From assembly GCA_030267565.1 (NCBI GenBank), contig BRXU01000013.1, positions 1,032,001 to 1,096,000 of the forward strand: 64,000 nucleotides of DNA. The letters run 5' to 3'. The number at the start of each line of letters is the position of its first letter. The first letter of the stretch is position 1. The DNA is from Pleodorina starrii (lineage: Eukaryota > Chlorophyta > Chlorophyceae > Chlamydomonadales > Volvocaceae). Shown one piece after another: positions 48,205 to 62,100 of the stretch. Under the pieces are notes generated by a model. That model saw only the letters and a program-made list of their open reading frames with translations, was not told the DNA's origin and did no database searches. The position numbers were made by a program, and so were the translations under genes.

Positions 48205-51200
48205 GCGATGAGTGTGGAGGGAATTTGGAGCTGGCGGAGGACGGGAGAGGAGGACGGGATCGTAGATGTGTTAGGAGTCAGGAAGCGGAGGAGCTGCGGG
48301 AGCTCGCTGGTTGGCGGCGTGAGGGGGAAAAGCGAGATTGGAGGGCGGGAAGCGATGAAGATGTCCCGTTCGGCCGCACACTGCACCCCAGTGGAGAGGA
48401 GGACGAAGAAGCCGGCAGGATTGAAGATGGGGAAAGAGCACGCGCGGCGGACGTTGCGCGAAGACCGGTGGACACGGGCGACCCACGGGTCGGTCAAACC
48501 TGGTTCTTCGGGGGGAACCCGAAAGGGTTCTACTGTGCGCAGGAATTGGGTGGGGTAGGGCCGAGCGGGGCGGGATTAATGCCTGTGTCGTGTGTGGGCA
48601 GATCTATCCGCTGCATGACTCCTGCGGCTGCAACCCCACGTCCCCACCGACCCGTGGGTCGTGGGAGCGGAACTTGTCGAGGAGCTGCAACGGCGACACG
48701 GCGCAGCGCAGCGCGGTAGTGCGTCTGAAGAGTTACGGCATTTGTGCGTGGGGCCCGCGGCGCGGCGTGGCTGCCCCCGTTTGGGCCTGCCGGCGGCGCC
48801 GGGGATGGAATGATACATGCATACCTTAGTTAATAGCAAAATAAGTTCGACTGTGTTTGAAGCTGTGTTTGCGCGGGCGTGGCGACGAGATGACGGGGGA
48901 AATTGACATGGTCGCGTTACTTGTAGAGACCGCGGTCGGTCCTGCCTGGGAGTCCGGGGCCGTGACATGGCTTGTTCGCGGAGGGAGGCTAAATGAGGCT
49001 GAAGGAGTTGGGGCGGGGGGAGCAGGTAGAGGCTAGCGCGGCCGTCGGGCTTGGCCCGTAAGGAGGCGGTTGCCGGTTGGATGTCGCGGGAGGGCAGGAG
49101 GAGCCGCATTGACCTGTCGAGCACGGTTGGTACATAACGCTTCCTTTACATCGTCTTCGGCTGTTTTGCGGGAGGGAGCGGCGAGCACGGCGGGCGGCGT
49201 CGCCCGTGCTTGTGCTCCATTGGGTGGTCGCCGCCTGAATGATGCCACCTCGACGATCATTCGAATCTGGATCCGCAGCTGATGTCGAACGATGTCGTAC
49301 GCCCTCAGGATCATCAGAGCGGTTGTAGGTTTTTGTCGGAACTTGGGATAGTGCCCTCGCTCCCTGTCTCGCGCGATAATACGCTCTCGAAGAATTTTAA
49401 AGTAGAGGGAAAGCTGCTGCTGGGGGGCAGAGGCGGGCAGCGGCGGCTCCAGTGAAACGGCTACTTGCGGGTTTGCTATTTCGCGGCTGTGTGCTCCTAG
49501 ATTGCTCGCATTTGCGGGGATTAGGTCGCGAATTTGCGGGGGGTTGTCCCAGTCGCAGAGTACACAGGGGGGCTCGGCACAGCGGAGCAAGGAGCAGGTT
49601 GCGGGCAGATGGCTGTACCGGGTCCGTTGGCGGGGGGCCGGGGTTGTCCCTTGCCACGGCCCGACCGTCAGGAGGGTACTAGGTTGGCTGGACGAGATGG
49701 CACGTGCGTCATGCAGGGTACGGCGATAGGGAGGGGTGTCTCTGCCACCAGGGCCATCCGGAGCCCTCCAGGGCGCGAAGCCCCAACCCTGCGGAGGGAA
49801 CCCCAGGCAGTGGATCAATGTACAGTAGGGGGCAGAGGGCGGTTTATGGAGGACCCTTGCGCGCCAACTTCGCTCGAGGGCTCGAAGGCGCATCTGGGTT
49901 GGCTTGATTGGGGGAGTTGGAGCGGGGCTGCAACCCCCCACGTGTGTTGCACCTGACGCGTCCGGGTCTCCATCTACTCGATCGTTTCGACCAGTGATGT
50001 GACACACGGGGGGGTCAGCCCACTGTAACGGCCTCCACGACAACTGGGGCTCTGGGGGGTGGGGGTTGGAGAAGCGTCCGTACGTGAGGTGATATATCGA
50101 TCGCGCTTTTGCATGGGGGCACCGCGGGCCTGCAGCATACCGTATGATGACATTGGCATCACAAGCAGCCGGGGCTCGAGTGGTTGGATGGTTGACGCGC
50201 ACTCGACAAACGGGGAGGAAGGCAAGCACGGCTAGGTAGGGCCGTGAGCAGCATGCTTGCGACGCTGCGTGCGCCTCCGGAGCTACCGTTGCGAAGCTCT
50301 TACATTAGGCGTGACCAGGTTCGGAACGAATGAATGAAGCACACGTCAATACGGCGAAGACCGAGCGGAGACCGGCGTGGCGGGCGGGGCCCCTTCATCC
50401 TCAGTCGTTGCACACAATTGTGCCAGGAAAGATCCACATCGTGAGTAACGCCCCGAACAGGTTATGTACTCCCAAAACCACCCAAATCTCGCAAAAAATT
50501 CATCCAGCTTACAGTCAATGGCCCATCATCTATCTGTCAATCAATATTACGTCCACGTGTCCAGTGCTCCAGCCAGTCCCCACATACAGGCCCCTTTGCC
50601 CTGCCTGTGCACCCTGAAATCGTCCCTGAAATCGAGATCGTGTCCTCGCATCAGTGACACTCCACTGTCCACTCCCGGTGTCCTTGTACCTGACAGCCAC
50701 CTCCCTGTTCTTTTAATGCGGTGGTTCATTTGTTTGTTTGAATTACTCGTACGCACGCCGCGGACCATATACACGCACGCTCCAGCGCTCCGACTGAACG
50801 AATACCGGTACGTGGCCTCCGTCCCGTCATCCCGTTGGCGCTTCTGCTGCTGCGGCCAAGCAAGGCCTTTCATGACCCGCCCGTTCAGCGGCCTCCGGCC
50901 GCCGGGTCGCATGAACCATATCACGCACCTGCATATGCGCTGCGGTGCAGCCACGGCGGTCCGGCCCGGCACGGCCAGCAGCTGACCGATCCGCAGCGAG
51001 GATCAACAGGTGGGTGCCGCTCGCTACAACACCGCCGGTAGCTAGCGCCGTCTCAAATGGATCAATGATTCAAAACCGCCCCCTCAGCTTTACGTACTTG
51101 CTTGGTTCACGGCGAGCTATCCTAGCTGCAGCATGCGAGCAATGTGTACGGCAGTAATGTACACGTGATCACAGGAATGGACGGACCACGTACGTACGAA

Positions 51201-53111
51201 ACACGCGCGTCATACATGCATGCCGGCATGCATGGGACGGTGCGTGGATCCAGCAACTGTCCCTAACGAACTACCGGTACTTACCGGTGCATACCGAATG
51301 CACTACCAAACGACGTAACGATCAGAATCATCCACCGTCTGCACGTCCTGCAGACGTCGAGTACGTATTTTGTCGCGGAGGTTCTTCGGCGACAGCTGTA
51401 ACAACTAACCTAAATATGTACCTAAATCTGTCGGCCAAGCCGCTGCCAGCAGGCCGCCAGTCGGAACAACCCAGCCACCAACAGCCACCAACCTAGCTAG
51501 CAGCAGCAATCCAACAGCAGCCAACTAACCAACCAACCTAACAACATCCATCACTGCAAGAATAAAGTATGCATGCATGCATGGGAGGCAATGATGCCAA
51601 GGAATGCCTGCCTAGCTACCTGCCCGCCTAGCCTAGCCTTTCATATCCTAGCCTAGCCTGCACGCACGCGAGCCATTCGTGCATGCATCTATTTTGTCTG
51701 TATGTCCCACAATTACACAACGGGCGGGTGAATGGAAGAAACCGGACCTGCACATATCATGCGTGCAGAGGTAGGTGCGTGTCTTATGTATATCCTTCCC
51801 GGCCCCCTTCGCCACCGCGCCCATTCAGCGCAGTACAGCCAGCAGGTAGGCGCGCAGCAGCTCCTTTCGGGCGGCCCTGCAATGCTGCTGGGACGTCCAT
51901 CCGTCGATATTAGCACGTATGCTATGAGGTGTATATATGTGTGTGTAAGAAATATAGCCTTACTCGGCTCGCTCGCTCGCCCATCCATTCGGGAGATTGC
52001 CGTGGTCCGTTCATCATTTGTTCATCAAGTTCTCGACAGTGCATTCTCGCTCATCTCTTCACGCACGCACTCTGCATCTATCCATTCGTTCTGCATGCCG
52101 CGCATTCGCTCGCGTGCGTGGCTATATCACGCAGTGCCACGCATGCAGGCCATGCTTGCATGCGCGTACCTACCTGCCTGCCTGACTGGGCGGCGGGCCA
52201 TGCATGCGAGCAAAGACAGATCGACCAGTCTAGCCGCAGCAGCAACGCTGTCTGTCCGTCCTGTAGTCGCTTCGGCCGGGTTGCGCGCCGATCATCAAGC
52301 TCTCAAGCCGCCGCTGCTGCGCGCTCGTTTGGAGCGGCTGCTGCGGCCGGTGGTGGTGGTGGTGGTCTTAATGGCCGCGGCGGCTGACGTCTGGAAGATG
52401 GGGCAACAGAGCTTGTTGCTGTTGAAGATACGCAGGTTGCTGCACGCATCGACGGGCGGGCACGCGGCGGGCGGGTTAGTTCATTCATTCGTTCACGGAG
52501 GTGCGGATGCAATGGGCGCGCACGGGCGAGGGCATGGCGGACGACGGACTTGATTGCCGGGATCAGCAGCAGATGGGGGATAACAGATGAGCACGCGGGT
52601 CTGCTGCATGCGATGCATGTGATGATGCATCGTGGCGGGGTGCACCGACGTGCGGAAGCGGGGAAGACATCAGATCAAAGCACGCAGCCAAAACTGTACT
52701 CCGTACATGTTTTGAACTCCGTAAAATGCAGTCTGGACGCCGTAAAGTTCAGTTTCCCGACTTTACGGGGTCCTTATCAGCAGCCAGCAAAACAACATAG
52801 CTCCTACCCCGTTTCCGCAAGTTTTCAATGCAGAGCATTGTGACATATTTGATGTATTGTTATATATAACATGTATACATAGCGGGATAATACGGTACAT
52901 ACCCAACCGGGTAAGTATTATTAATACCTAACGAATCGAGTGAGAGCGAGGTCGCCCGCGAGCCATCAAGTAAGTAAGCACCCAGCCAGCGCTCTGCTGG
53001 GCCAGCCATCCTGACTACATACGCGCCCACACGTGCAGGCAGGCAAGCTATCCGCGCGCCATGCAGGGTCCATACAGCCGTATGATAATCTTATTAGTAA
53101 TCAAGCAGGTA
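48205..53111. other. Tail-to-tail spacer, microsatellite-rich, no gene recognised
   Basis: 4.9 kb between the convergent pyruvate kinase and pherophorin genes, so it contains both 3' UTRs. From about 50.3 kb the base composition is more balanced and dominated by short self-complementary words (GCATGCATGC, CTAGC, TACGTACG). Two long open frames (49033-50229 minus, without an ATG at its left limit; 51732-52553 plus) carry no recognisable motif. I found no tRNA or other RNA gene. Confidence 0.5.
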
Positions 53112-56100
53112 TTAGAGACCACTCTTGCTTTCAATAAAACAGAACTGCGTGCGTGACGGGTTGATGGCCCACGCGGGCGCGGACATACACGGCGTGCCTC
53201 GTGTGTCATCATATCTAACAGCTCGCTGCCCCTGCCGCCTGCATGCTATGTGTGCGATGCGTGCGATGCTCACCACTGCTTGGGACGAGCGGCCAGGCAC
53301 AGATCCGACATGGTCTTGGGCTTCTGAATCTCCACGCACACTCTGCCGCCGTTAGCTTGTGCGGTCGTCCAGCGAAAGTTGGTTGCTGCGTGTTTATTTG
53401 GCGAGTGAGGGATGGATGGGTGGGTATCGGTTTACGTACATACGGCGGGTATGTATGTGTGCACACACGCACATGTATGCACGCATGTGTGTAAGACATA
53501 CAGCACGAGGGTGTGCGTGGCTCACCTTTGAGCACGTTGGAGCCTATTGGCCCCCAGCTCGCGGGAAGCCTGCTACTGCTGCTGCTGCTGCTGGCGGTGT
53601 CGCCTCCGGTAGCTGCCGCTGCCGCTGCCGGGTAGAGGTTGATCCCCCGGACGTACCTCCGCAGGTCTTCCCCTGCAGACCAGCCATACATACATGTTGT
53701 CACAAGCTCGCAACGTAACGTCGTATCATAGGCAACGAACGGCAGTTTCACGGGAGGCCATAGATGGGCGGGCGATCGGCGGGGAGCAGAGAGCCGTCGG
53801 CACCCAACAAAAAAGTTAAGCCAGGCAACTGTCAACCGTTTACCGTTAACACATTACTATCGAAAACCAACGTCCTGCTGTGGGCGAATCGGACTCACTC
53901 GCTTGGACCTCAATCTTGGTGAGGTTGTCGTACTCCACCGCACATGCACCCTGGGGATAGATGTGGACAGAGGCGAGGCGGGGTTAGCGAGGAACGTACG
54001 TACGTTAACAGCTTGTGGATGTACGGTACGTTAGTGGTTGGCCTACGTATGTACCCGTACCTACCCCGAATTCCGCCTGCGGCCTTGCGTAGTTGGGCAA
54101 CAGATAGACCAGCAACATTTACATCACATCACACGCACAAACACTCTCGAACGCTAGATAGCAGCATGACTCATCCGCAAGACCCCGATCCCGCGATCCG
54201 TCCTTGCGCACGTAAGTACGTACGTACGTACGTACCCGCAAGATCTCGTTGCCAGACTTGGCGCTAAAGGAGAAGCAGTACTCGGCTGTGAGAGAGGCGG
54301 GGCCGCCCCACTTGGGGACAAAGGTTGGCTGGACAGCAAATGGAATTGTGTCTGGCCTGGAAGAACACCTGCGTACGGCAGGCAGGTAGGGTAATGTGTG
54401 GCGTGGTGGTACGGCATGGAGCCAACCAACAGGACGTACAGTATGGTACGACGCTTGAGCTGGATTGGTAACCTAAGGGTTTTGTACTTTGCTCTTGGTC
54501 CCTTGGACGGAACCTATCTGGTCCCTATCCAAGGGCGATAGATAGCACTTGCACAACGGTCAAAAGCTTGCCCTTGCCCTTGCCCTTCCCCTCCTGGGCA
54601 TGCTATGTTGCTCATACAGCCCTGGGCGTGCTTGCAAAGGTGCTGTGTTTGGATGGATCCATTAATCCGCCACCTCTTCGGACCTCCCCGATAGGTGGTG
54701 GACTTACGAGCAATTCGGGAAAGGCGGAAAAGGCGGAAAAGGCGGTTTCGGAGCCGGATATGGTGGTGCGGGTGGCGCGGCTGGACTTGGAGGATGTTTT
54801 TGCGATCCAAATGGTGGGGGCGGCCTTGGTGGTGTGGCTTTCAGTGGCGGTGGAGGACTAGCTGTAATGAAGATGGGAAACGAAGGCGGATCAGGGAAAA
54901 GGGGCTGCGAGGGCGGGGGTGATGGTGATGGTGATGGCGGTGGGGGCGTGGGAGGCTGAGGCGACGGTGGTGTAGGCGGAGGAGGGGGCGGGGGAGGCGG
55001 AGGAGGGGGCGGGGAAGGCGGAGGAGGGGGCGGGGGAGGCGGAGGAGGAGGCGTGAGTGGCGGAGTCAAAGGTGGTGTAGGCAGAGGAGGGGGCGGCGGA
55101 GGCGGAGGCGAAGGCGGTGTAGGCAGAGGAGGGGAGGGCGGCGGCGGTGGTGGTGGCGGGGAAGGCGGAGGAGGGGGCGGCGGCGGCGGTGGTGGGGACG
55201 GGGGAGGCGGAGGAGGGGGCGGCGGCGGCGGTGGTGGGGACGGGGGAGGCGGAGGAGGGGGCGGCGGCGGCGGTGGTAGAGGCGGGGGAGGCGGAGGAGG
55301 GAGCGGCGGCGGCGGTGGTGGTGGCGGGGGAGGCGGAGGAGGGGGCGGCGGCGGCGGTGGTAGAGGCGGGGGAGGCGGAGGAGGGAGCGGCGGCGGCGGT
55401 GGTGGTGGCGGGGGAGGCGGAGGAGGGGGCGGCGGCGGTGGTGGTGGCGGGGAGGGCGGAGGAGGTGGCGGCGGCGGCGGTGGTGGAGGCGGGGGAGGCG
55501 GAGGAGGGGGCGGCGGCGGCGGTGGTGGAGGCGGGGGAGGCGGAGGAGGGGGCGGCGGCGGCGGTGGTGGGGGCGGGGGAGGCGGAGGAGGGGGCGGCGG
55601 CGGCGGTGGTGGTGGCGGGGGAGGCGGAGGAGGGGGCGGCGGCGGCGGTGGTTGTGGCGGGGGAGGCGGAGGAGGGGGCGTCGGCGGCGGGGGTGGTGGC
55701 GGGGGAGGCGGAGGTGGGGGCGGCGGCGGCGGTGGTGGAGGCGGGGGAGGCGGAGGAGGGGGCGGCGGCGGCGGTGGTGGGGGCGGGGGAGGTGGAGGAG
55801 GGGGCGGCGGCGGCGGTGGTGGGGGCGGGGGAGGCGGAGGAGGGGGCGGCGGCGGCGGTGGTGGGGACGGGGGAGGCGGAGGAGGGGGCGTGGGTGGCGG
55901 AGGCGAAGGCGGTGTAGGCAGAGGAGGGGGCGGCGGCGGCGGTGGTGGAGGCGGGGGAGGCGGAGGTGGGGGCGGCGGCGGCGGTGGTGGGGGCGGGGGA
56001 GGCGGAGGAGGGGGCGGCGGCGGCGGTGGTGGGGGCGGGGGAGGCGGAGGAGGGAGCGGCGGCGGCGGTGATGGTGGCGGGGGAGGCGGAGGAGGGGGCG

Positions 56101-59100
56101 GCGGCGGCGGTGGTCTAGGCGGGGGTGGCGGAGGAGGGGGCGGCGGCGGCGGTGGTGGAGGCGGGGGAGGCGGAGGAGGGGGCGGCGGCGGCGGTGGTGG
56201 GGGCGGGGGAGGCGGAGGAGGGGGCGGCGGCGGCGGTGGTGGAGGCGGGGGAGGCGGAGGAGGGGGCGGCGGCGGCGGTGGTGGGGGCGGGGGAGGCGGA
56301 GGAGGGGGCGGCGGCGGCGGTGGTGGAGGCGGGGGAGGCGGAGGAGGGGGCGGCGGCGGCGGTGGTGGAGGCGGGGGAGGCGGAGGTGGGGGCGGCGGCG
56401 GCGGTGGTGGAGGCGGGGGAGGCGGAGGTGGGGGCGGCGGCGGCGGTGGTGGGGGCGGGGGAGGCGGAGGAGGGGGCGGCGGCGGCGGTGGTGGAGGCGG
56501 GGGAGGCGGAGGTGGGGGCGGCGGCGGCGGTGGTGGAGGCGGGGGAGGCGGAGGTGGGGGCGGCGGCGGCGGTGGTGGGGGCGGGGGAGGCGGAGGTGGG
56601 GGCGGCGGCGGCGGTGGTGGAGGCGGGGGAGGCGGAGGTGGGGGCGGCGGCGGCGGTGGTGGAGGCGGGGGAGGCGGAGGAGGCGGAGGAGGGGGCGGCG
56701 GCGGCGGTGGTGGGGGCGGGGGAGGCGGAGGAGGGGGCGGCGGCGGCGGTGGTGGGGGCGGGGGAGGTGGAGGAGGGGCCGGCGGCGGCGGTGATGGTGG
56801 CGGGGGAGGCGGAGGAGGGGGCGGCGGCGGCGGTGGTGGGGACGGGGGAGGCGGAGGAGGGGGCGTGGGTGGCGGAGGCGAAGGCGGTGTAGGCAGAGGA
56901 GGGGGCGGCGGCGGCGGTGGTGGAGGCGGGGGAGGCGGAGGTGGGGGCGGCGGCGGCGGTGGTGGGGGCGGGGGAGGCGGAGGAGGGGGCGGCGGCGGCG
57001 GTGGTGGGGGCGGGGGAGGCGGAGGAGGGGCCGGCGGCGGCGGTGATGGTGGCGGGGGAGGCGGAGGAGGGGGCGGCGGCGGCGGTGGTCTAGGCGGGGG
57101 CGGCGGAGGAGGGGGCGGCGGCGGCGGTGGTGGAGGCGGGGGAGGCGGAGGAGGGGGCGGCGGCGGCGGTGGTGGAGGCGGGGGAGGCGGAGGAGGCGGA
57201 GGAGGGGGCGGCGGCGGCGGTGGTGGGGGCGGGGGAGGCGGAGGAGGGGGCGGCGGCGGCGGTGGAGGAGGCGGGGGAGGCGGAGGTGGGGGCGGCGGCG
57301 GCGGTGGTGGGGGCGGGGGAGGCGGAGGAGGGGGCGGCGGCGGCGGTGGTGGAGGCGGGGGAGGCGGAGGAGGGGGCGGCGGCGGCGGTGGTGGGGGCGG
57401 GGGAGGCGGAGGAGGGGGCGGCGGCGGCGGTGGTGGGGGCGGGGGAGGCGGAGGAGGGGGCGGCGGCGGCGGTGGTGGAGGCGGGTGAGGCGGAGGAGGG
57501 GGCGGCGGCGGCGGTGGTGGGGGCGGGGGAGGTGGAGGAGGGGGCGGCGGCGGCGGTGGTGGAGGCGGGTGAGGCGGAGGAGGGGGCGGCGGCGGCGGTG
57601 GTGGGGCCGGGGGAGGCGGAGGAGGGGGCGTGGGTGGCGGTGGTGGGGCCGGGGGAGGCGGAGGAGGGGGCGTGGGGGGCGGTGGTGGAGGCGGGGTAGG
57701 CGGAGGTGGGGGCGGCGGCGGCGGTGGTGGAGGCGGGGGAGGCGGTGGTGGGGGCGGCGGCGGCGGTGGTGGAGGCGGGGGAGGCGGAGGTGGGGGCGGC
57801 GGCGGCGGTGGTGGGGGCGGGGGAGGCGGAGGTGGGGGCGGCGGCGGCGGTGGTGGAGGCGGGGGAGGCGGAGGTGGGGGCGGCGGCGGCGGTGGTGGGG
57901 GCGGGGGAGGCGGAGGAGGGGGCGGCGGCGGCGGTGGTGGAGGCGGGTGAGGCGGAGGAGGGGGCGGCGGCGGCGGTGGTGGAGGCGGGGGAGGCGGAGG
58001 TGGGGGCGGCGGCGGCGGTGGTGGGGGCGGGGGAGGCGGAGGAGGGGGCGGCGGCGGCGGTGGTGGAGGCGGGTGAGGCGGAGGAGGGGGCGGCGGCGGC
58101 GGTGGTGGAGGCGGGGGAGGCGGAGGAGGGGGCGGCGGGGGCGGTGGTGGAGGCGGGGGAGGCGGAGGAGGGGGCGGCGGCGGCGGTGGTGGAGGCGGGG
58201 GAGGCGGAGGTGGGGGCGGCGGCGGCGGTGGTGGGGGCGGGGGAGGCGGTGGAGGGGGGGGCGGCGGCGGTGGTGGAGGCGGGGGAGGCGGAGGAGGGGG
58301 CGGCGGCGGCGGTGGTGGAGGCGGGGGCGGCGGTGGTGGGGGCGGCGGCGGCGGTGGTGGAGGCGGGTGAGGCGGAGGAGGGGGCGGCGGCGGCGGTGGT
58401 GGAGGCGGGGGAGGCGGAGGAGGGGGCGGCGGCGGCGGTGGTGGAGGCGGGGGAGGCGGAGGACGGGGCGGCGGCGGCGGTGGTGGAGGCGGCGGAGGCG
58501 GAGGAGGAGGCGGCGGCGGCGGTGGTGGGGGCGGCGGCGGCGGAGGAGGAGGCGGCGGCGGCGGCGGTGGAGGCGGCGGCGGCGGGGGCGGGGGCGGGGG
58601 CGGCGGTGGTGGAGGCGGGGGAGGCGGAGGAGGGGGCGGCGGCGGCGGTGGTGGAGGCGGGGGAGGCGGAGGAGGGGGCGGCGGCGGCGGTGGTGGGGGC
58701 GGGGGAGGCGGAGGCGGGGGCGGCGGAGGCGGTGGTGGAGGTGGGGGCGGCGGAGGAGGGGGCGGCGGCGGCGGTGGTGGAGGAGGCGGGGGAGGCGGAG
58801 GAGGGGGCGGCGGCGGGGGTGGTGGAGGCGGAGGCGGAGGCGGAGGGGGCGGTGGAGGAGGCGGGGGAGGTGGAGGCGGAGGCGGAGGCGGCGGTGGAGG
58901 CGGCGGTGGAGGGGGCGGAGGTGCCGGCGGCGGTGGTGGGGGCGGGGGAGGCGGAGGAGGAGGCGGCGGCGGCGGTGGTGGGGGCGGGGGAGGCGGAGGA
59001 GGGGGCGGCGGCGGCGGTGGTGGAGGCGGGGGAGGCGGAGGAGGGGGCGGCGGCGGCGGTGGTGGAGGCGGGGGAGGCGGAGGAGGAGGCGGCGGCGGCG

Positions 59101-62100
59101 GTGGTGGGGGCGGGGGAGGCGGGGGCGGCGGCGGCGGCGGCGGTGGTGGGGGAGGGGGAGGCGGCGGAGGAGGCGGCGGCGGCGGGGGTGGAGGCGGGGG
59201 AGGCGGAGGAGGGGGCGGCGGCGGCGGTGGTGGAGGCGGGGGAGGCGGAGGAGGGGGCGGCGGCGGCGGTGGTGGAGGCGGGGGAGGCGGAGGAGGAGGC
59301 GGCGGCGGCGGTGGTGGAGGCGGGGGAGGCGGAGGAGGAGGCGGCGGCGGCGGTGGTGGAGGCGGGGGAGGCGGAGGAGGGGGCGGCGGCGGCGGTGGTG
59401 GTGGCGGGGGAGGCGGAGGGGGGGGCGGCGGCGGCGGTGGTGGAGGCGGGGGAGGCGGAGGTGGGGGCGGCGGCAGCGGTGGTGGGGGCGGGGGAGGCGG
59501 AGGCGGGGGCGGCGGAGGCGGTGGTGGAGGCGGGGGAGGCGGAGGAGGGGGCGGCGGCGGCGGTGGTGGAGGAGGCGGGGGAGGCGGAGGAGGGGGCGGC
59601 GGCGGCGGTGGTGGAGGCGGGGGAGGCGGAGGAAGAGGCGGCGGCGGCGGTGGTGGAGGCGGGGGAGGCGGAGGAGGAGGCGGCGGCGGCGGTGGTGGAG
59701 GCGGGGGAGGCGGAGGAGGGGGCGGCGGCGGTGGTGGAGGCGGGGGAGGCGGAGGCGGGGGCGGCGGCGGCGGTGGTGGAGGCGGGGGAGGCGGAGGAGG
59801 GGGCGGCGGCGGCGGTGGTGGGGGCGGGGGAGGCGGAGGAGGAGGCGGCGGCGGCGGTGGTGGGGGCGGGGGAGGCGGAGGAGGGGGCGGCGGAGGCGGT
59901 GGTGGAGGCGGGGGAGGCGGAGGAGGGGGCGGCGGCGGCGGTGGTGGAGGCGGGGGAGGCGGAGGAGGGGGCGGCGGCGGCGGTGGTGGGGGCGGGGGAG
60001 GCGGAGGCGGGGGCGGCGGCGGCGGTGGTGGAGGAGGGGGCGGCGGAGGAGGGGGCGGCGGCGGCGGTGGTGGAGGCGGGGGAGGCGGAGGAGGGGGCGG
60101 CGGCGGCGGTGGTGGAGGCGGGGGAGGCGGAGGAGGGGGCGGCGGCGGCGGTGGTGGAGGCGGGGGAGGCGGAGGAGGGGGCGGCGGCGGCGGTGGTGGA
60201 GGCGGGGGAGGCGGAGGAGGAGGCGGCGGCGGCGGTGGTGGAGGCGGGGGAGGCGGAGGAGGGGGCGGCGGCGGTGGTGGGGGCGGGGGAGGCGGAGGCG
60301 GGGGCGGCGGCGGCGGTGGTGGAGGTGGGGGCGGCGGAGGAGGGGGCGGCGGCGGCGGTGGTGGAGGAGGCGGGGGAGGCGGAGGAGGGGGCGGCGGCGG
60401 CGGTGGTGGAGGCGGGGGAGGCGGAGGAGGGGGCGGCGGCGGCGGTGGTGGAGGCGGGGGAGGCGGAGGAGGGGGCGGCGGCGGCGGTGGTGGAGGCGGG
60501 GGAGGCGGAGGAGGAGGCGGCGGCGGCGGTGGTGGAGGTGGGGGCGGCGGAGGAGGGGGCGGCGGCGGCGGTGGTGGAGGAGGCGGGGGAGGCGGAGGAG
60601 GAGGCGGCGGCGGCGGTGGTGGAGGCGGGGGAGGCGGAGGAGGGGGCGGCGGCGGCGGTGGTGGAGGCGGGGGAGGCGGAGGAGGGGGCGGCGGCGGCGG
60701 TGGTGGAGGCGGGGGAGGCGGAGGAGGCGGCGGCGGCGGCGGTGGTGGGGGCGGGGGAGGCGGAGGAGGGGGCGGCGGCGGCGGTGGTGGAGGCGGGTGA
60801 GGCGGAGGCGGGGGCGGCGGCGGCGGTGGTGGAGGTGGGGGCGGCGGAGGAGGGGGCGGCGGCGGCGGTGGTGGAGGAGGCGGGGGAGGCGGAGGAGGGG
60901 GCGGCGGCGGCGGTGGTGGAGGCGGGTGAGGCGGAGGAGGGGGCGGCGGCGGCGGTGGTGGGGGCGGGGGAGGCGGGGGCGGGGGCGGCGGCGGGGGTGG
61001 GGGGGCCGGGGGAGGCGGAGGAGGGGGCGGCGGCGGCGGTGGTGGAGGCGGGCGAGGCGGAGGAGGGGGCGGCGGCGGCGGTGGTGGGGGCGGGGGAGGC
61101 GGCGGCGGGGGCGGCGGCGGCGGTGGTGGAGGCGGGGGAGGCGGAGGAGGCGGCGGCGGCGGCGGTGGTGGAGGCGGGGGAGGCGGAGGAGGGGGCGGCG
61201 GCGGCGGTGGTGGAGGCGGGGGAGGCGGAGGAGGGGGCGGCGGCGGCGGGGGGGGAGGTGGGGGGGGCGGCGGCGGGGGCGGCGGCGGCGGTGGTGGAGG
61301 AGGCGGGGGAGGCGGAGGAGGGGGCGGCGGCGGCGGTGGTGGAGGCGGGGGAGGCGGTGGAGGGGGCGGCGGCGGCGGTGGTGGAGGCGGGCGAGGCGGA
61401 GGAGGGGGCGGCGGCGGCGGTGGTGGGGGCGGGGGAGGCGGAGGCGGGGGCGGCGGGGGCGGTGGTGGTGGCGGGGGAGGCGGAGGAGGGGGCGGCGGCG
61501 GCGGTGGTGGAGGCGGGGGAGGCGGAGGAGGAGGCGGCGGCGGCGGTGGTGGAGGCGGGGGAGGCGGAGGAGGGGGCGGCGGCGGTGGTGGGGGCGGGGG
61601 AGGCGGAGGCGGGGGCGGCGGCGGCGGTGGTGGAGGTGGGGGCGGCGGAGGAGGGGGCGGCGGCGGCGGTGGTGGAGGAGGCGGGGGAGGCGGAGGAGGG
61701 GGCGGCGGCGGCGGTGGTGGAGGCGGGGGAGGCGGAGGAGGGGGCGGCGGCGGCGGTGGTGGAGGCGGGGGAGGCGGAGGAGGGGGCGGCGGCGGCGGTG
61801 GTGGAGGCGGGGGAGGCGGAGGAGGGGGCGGCGGCGGCGGTGGTGGAGGTGGGGGCGGCGGAGGAGGGGGCGGCGGCGGCGGTGGTGGAGGAGGCGGGGG
61901 AGGCGGAGGAGGGGGCGGCGGCGGCGGTGGTGGAGGCGGGGGAGGCGGAGGAGGGGGCGGCGGCGGCGGTGGTGGAGGCGGGGGAGGCGGAGGAGGGGGC
62001 GGCGGCGGCGGTGGTGGAGGCGGGGGAGGCGGAGGAGGCGGCGGCGGCGGCGGTGGTGGGGGCGGGGGAGGCGGAGGAGGGGGCGGCGGCGGCGGTGGTG

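Noticed and set aside
49033..50229. 398-codon minus-strand frame
   Set aside because: No ATG at its left limit (GTG), no recognisable motif, composition like chance GC-rich frames.
51732..52553. 273-codon plus-strand ORF
   Set aside because: Has an ATG, but its residues track CATG/GCATGC simple repeats; no domain or conserved block.
50330..53111. CRISPR-like or RNA-gene content in the repeat-rich spacer
   Set aside because: Repeats are 4-10-bp simple words without regular spacers; no tRNA cloverleaf or conserved RNA was recognised.
55053..57488. 811-codon plus-strand polyglycine ORF
   Set aside because: It is the complement of the pherophorin polyproline array; no non-repetitive domain, signal peptide or splice context supports it.
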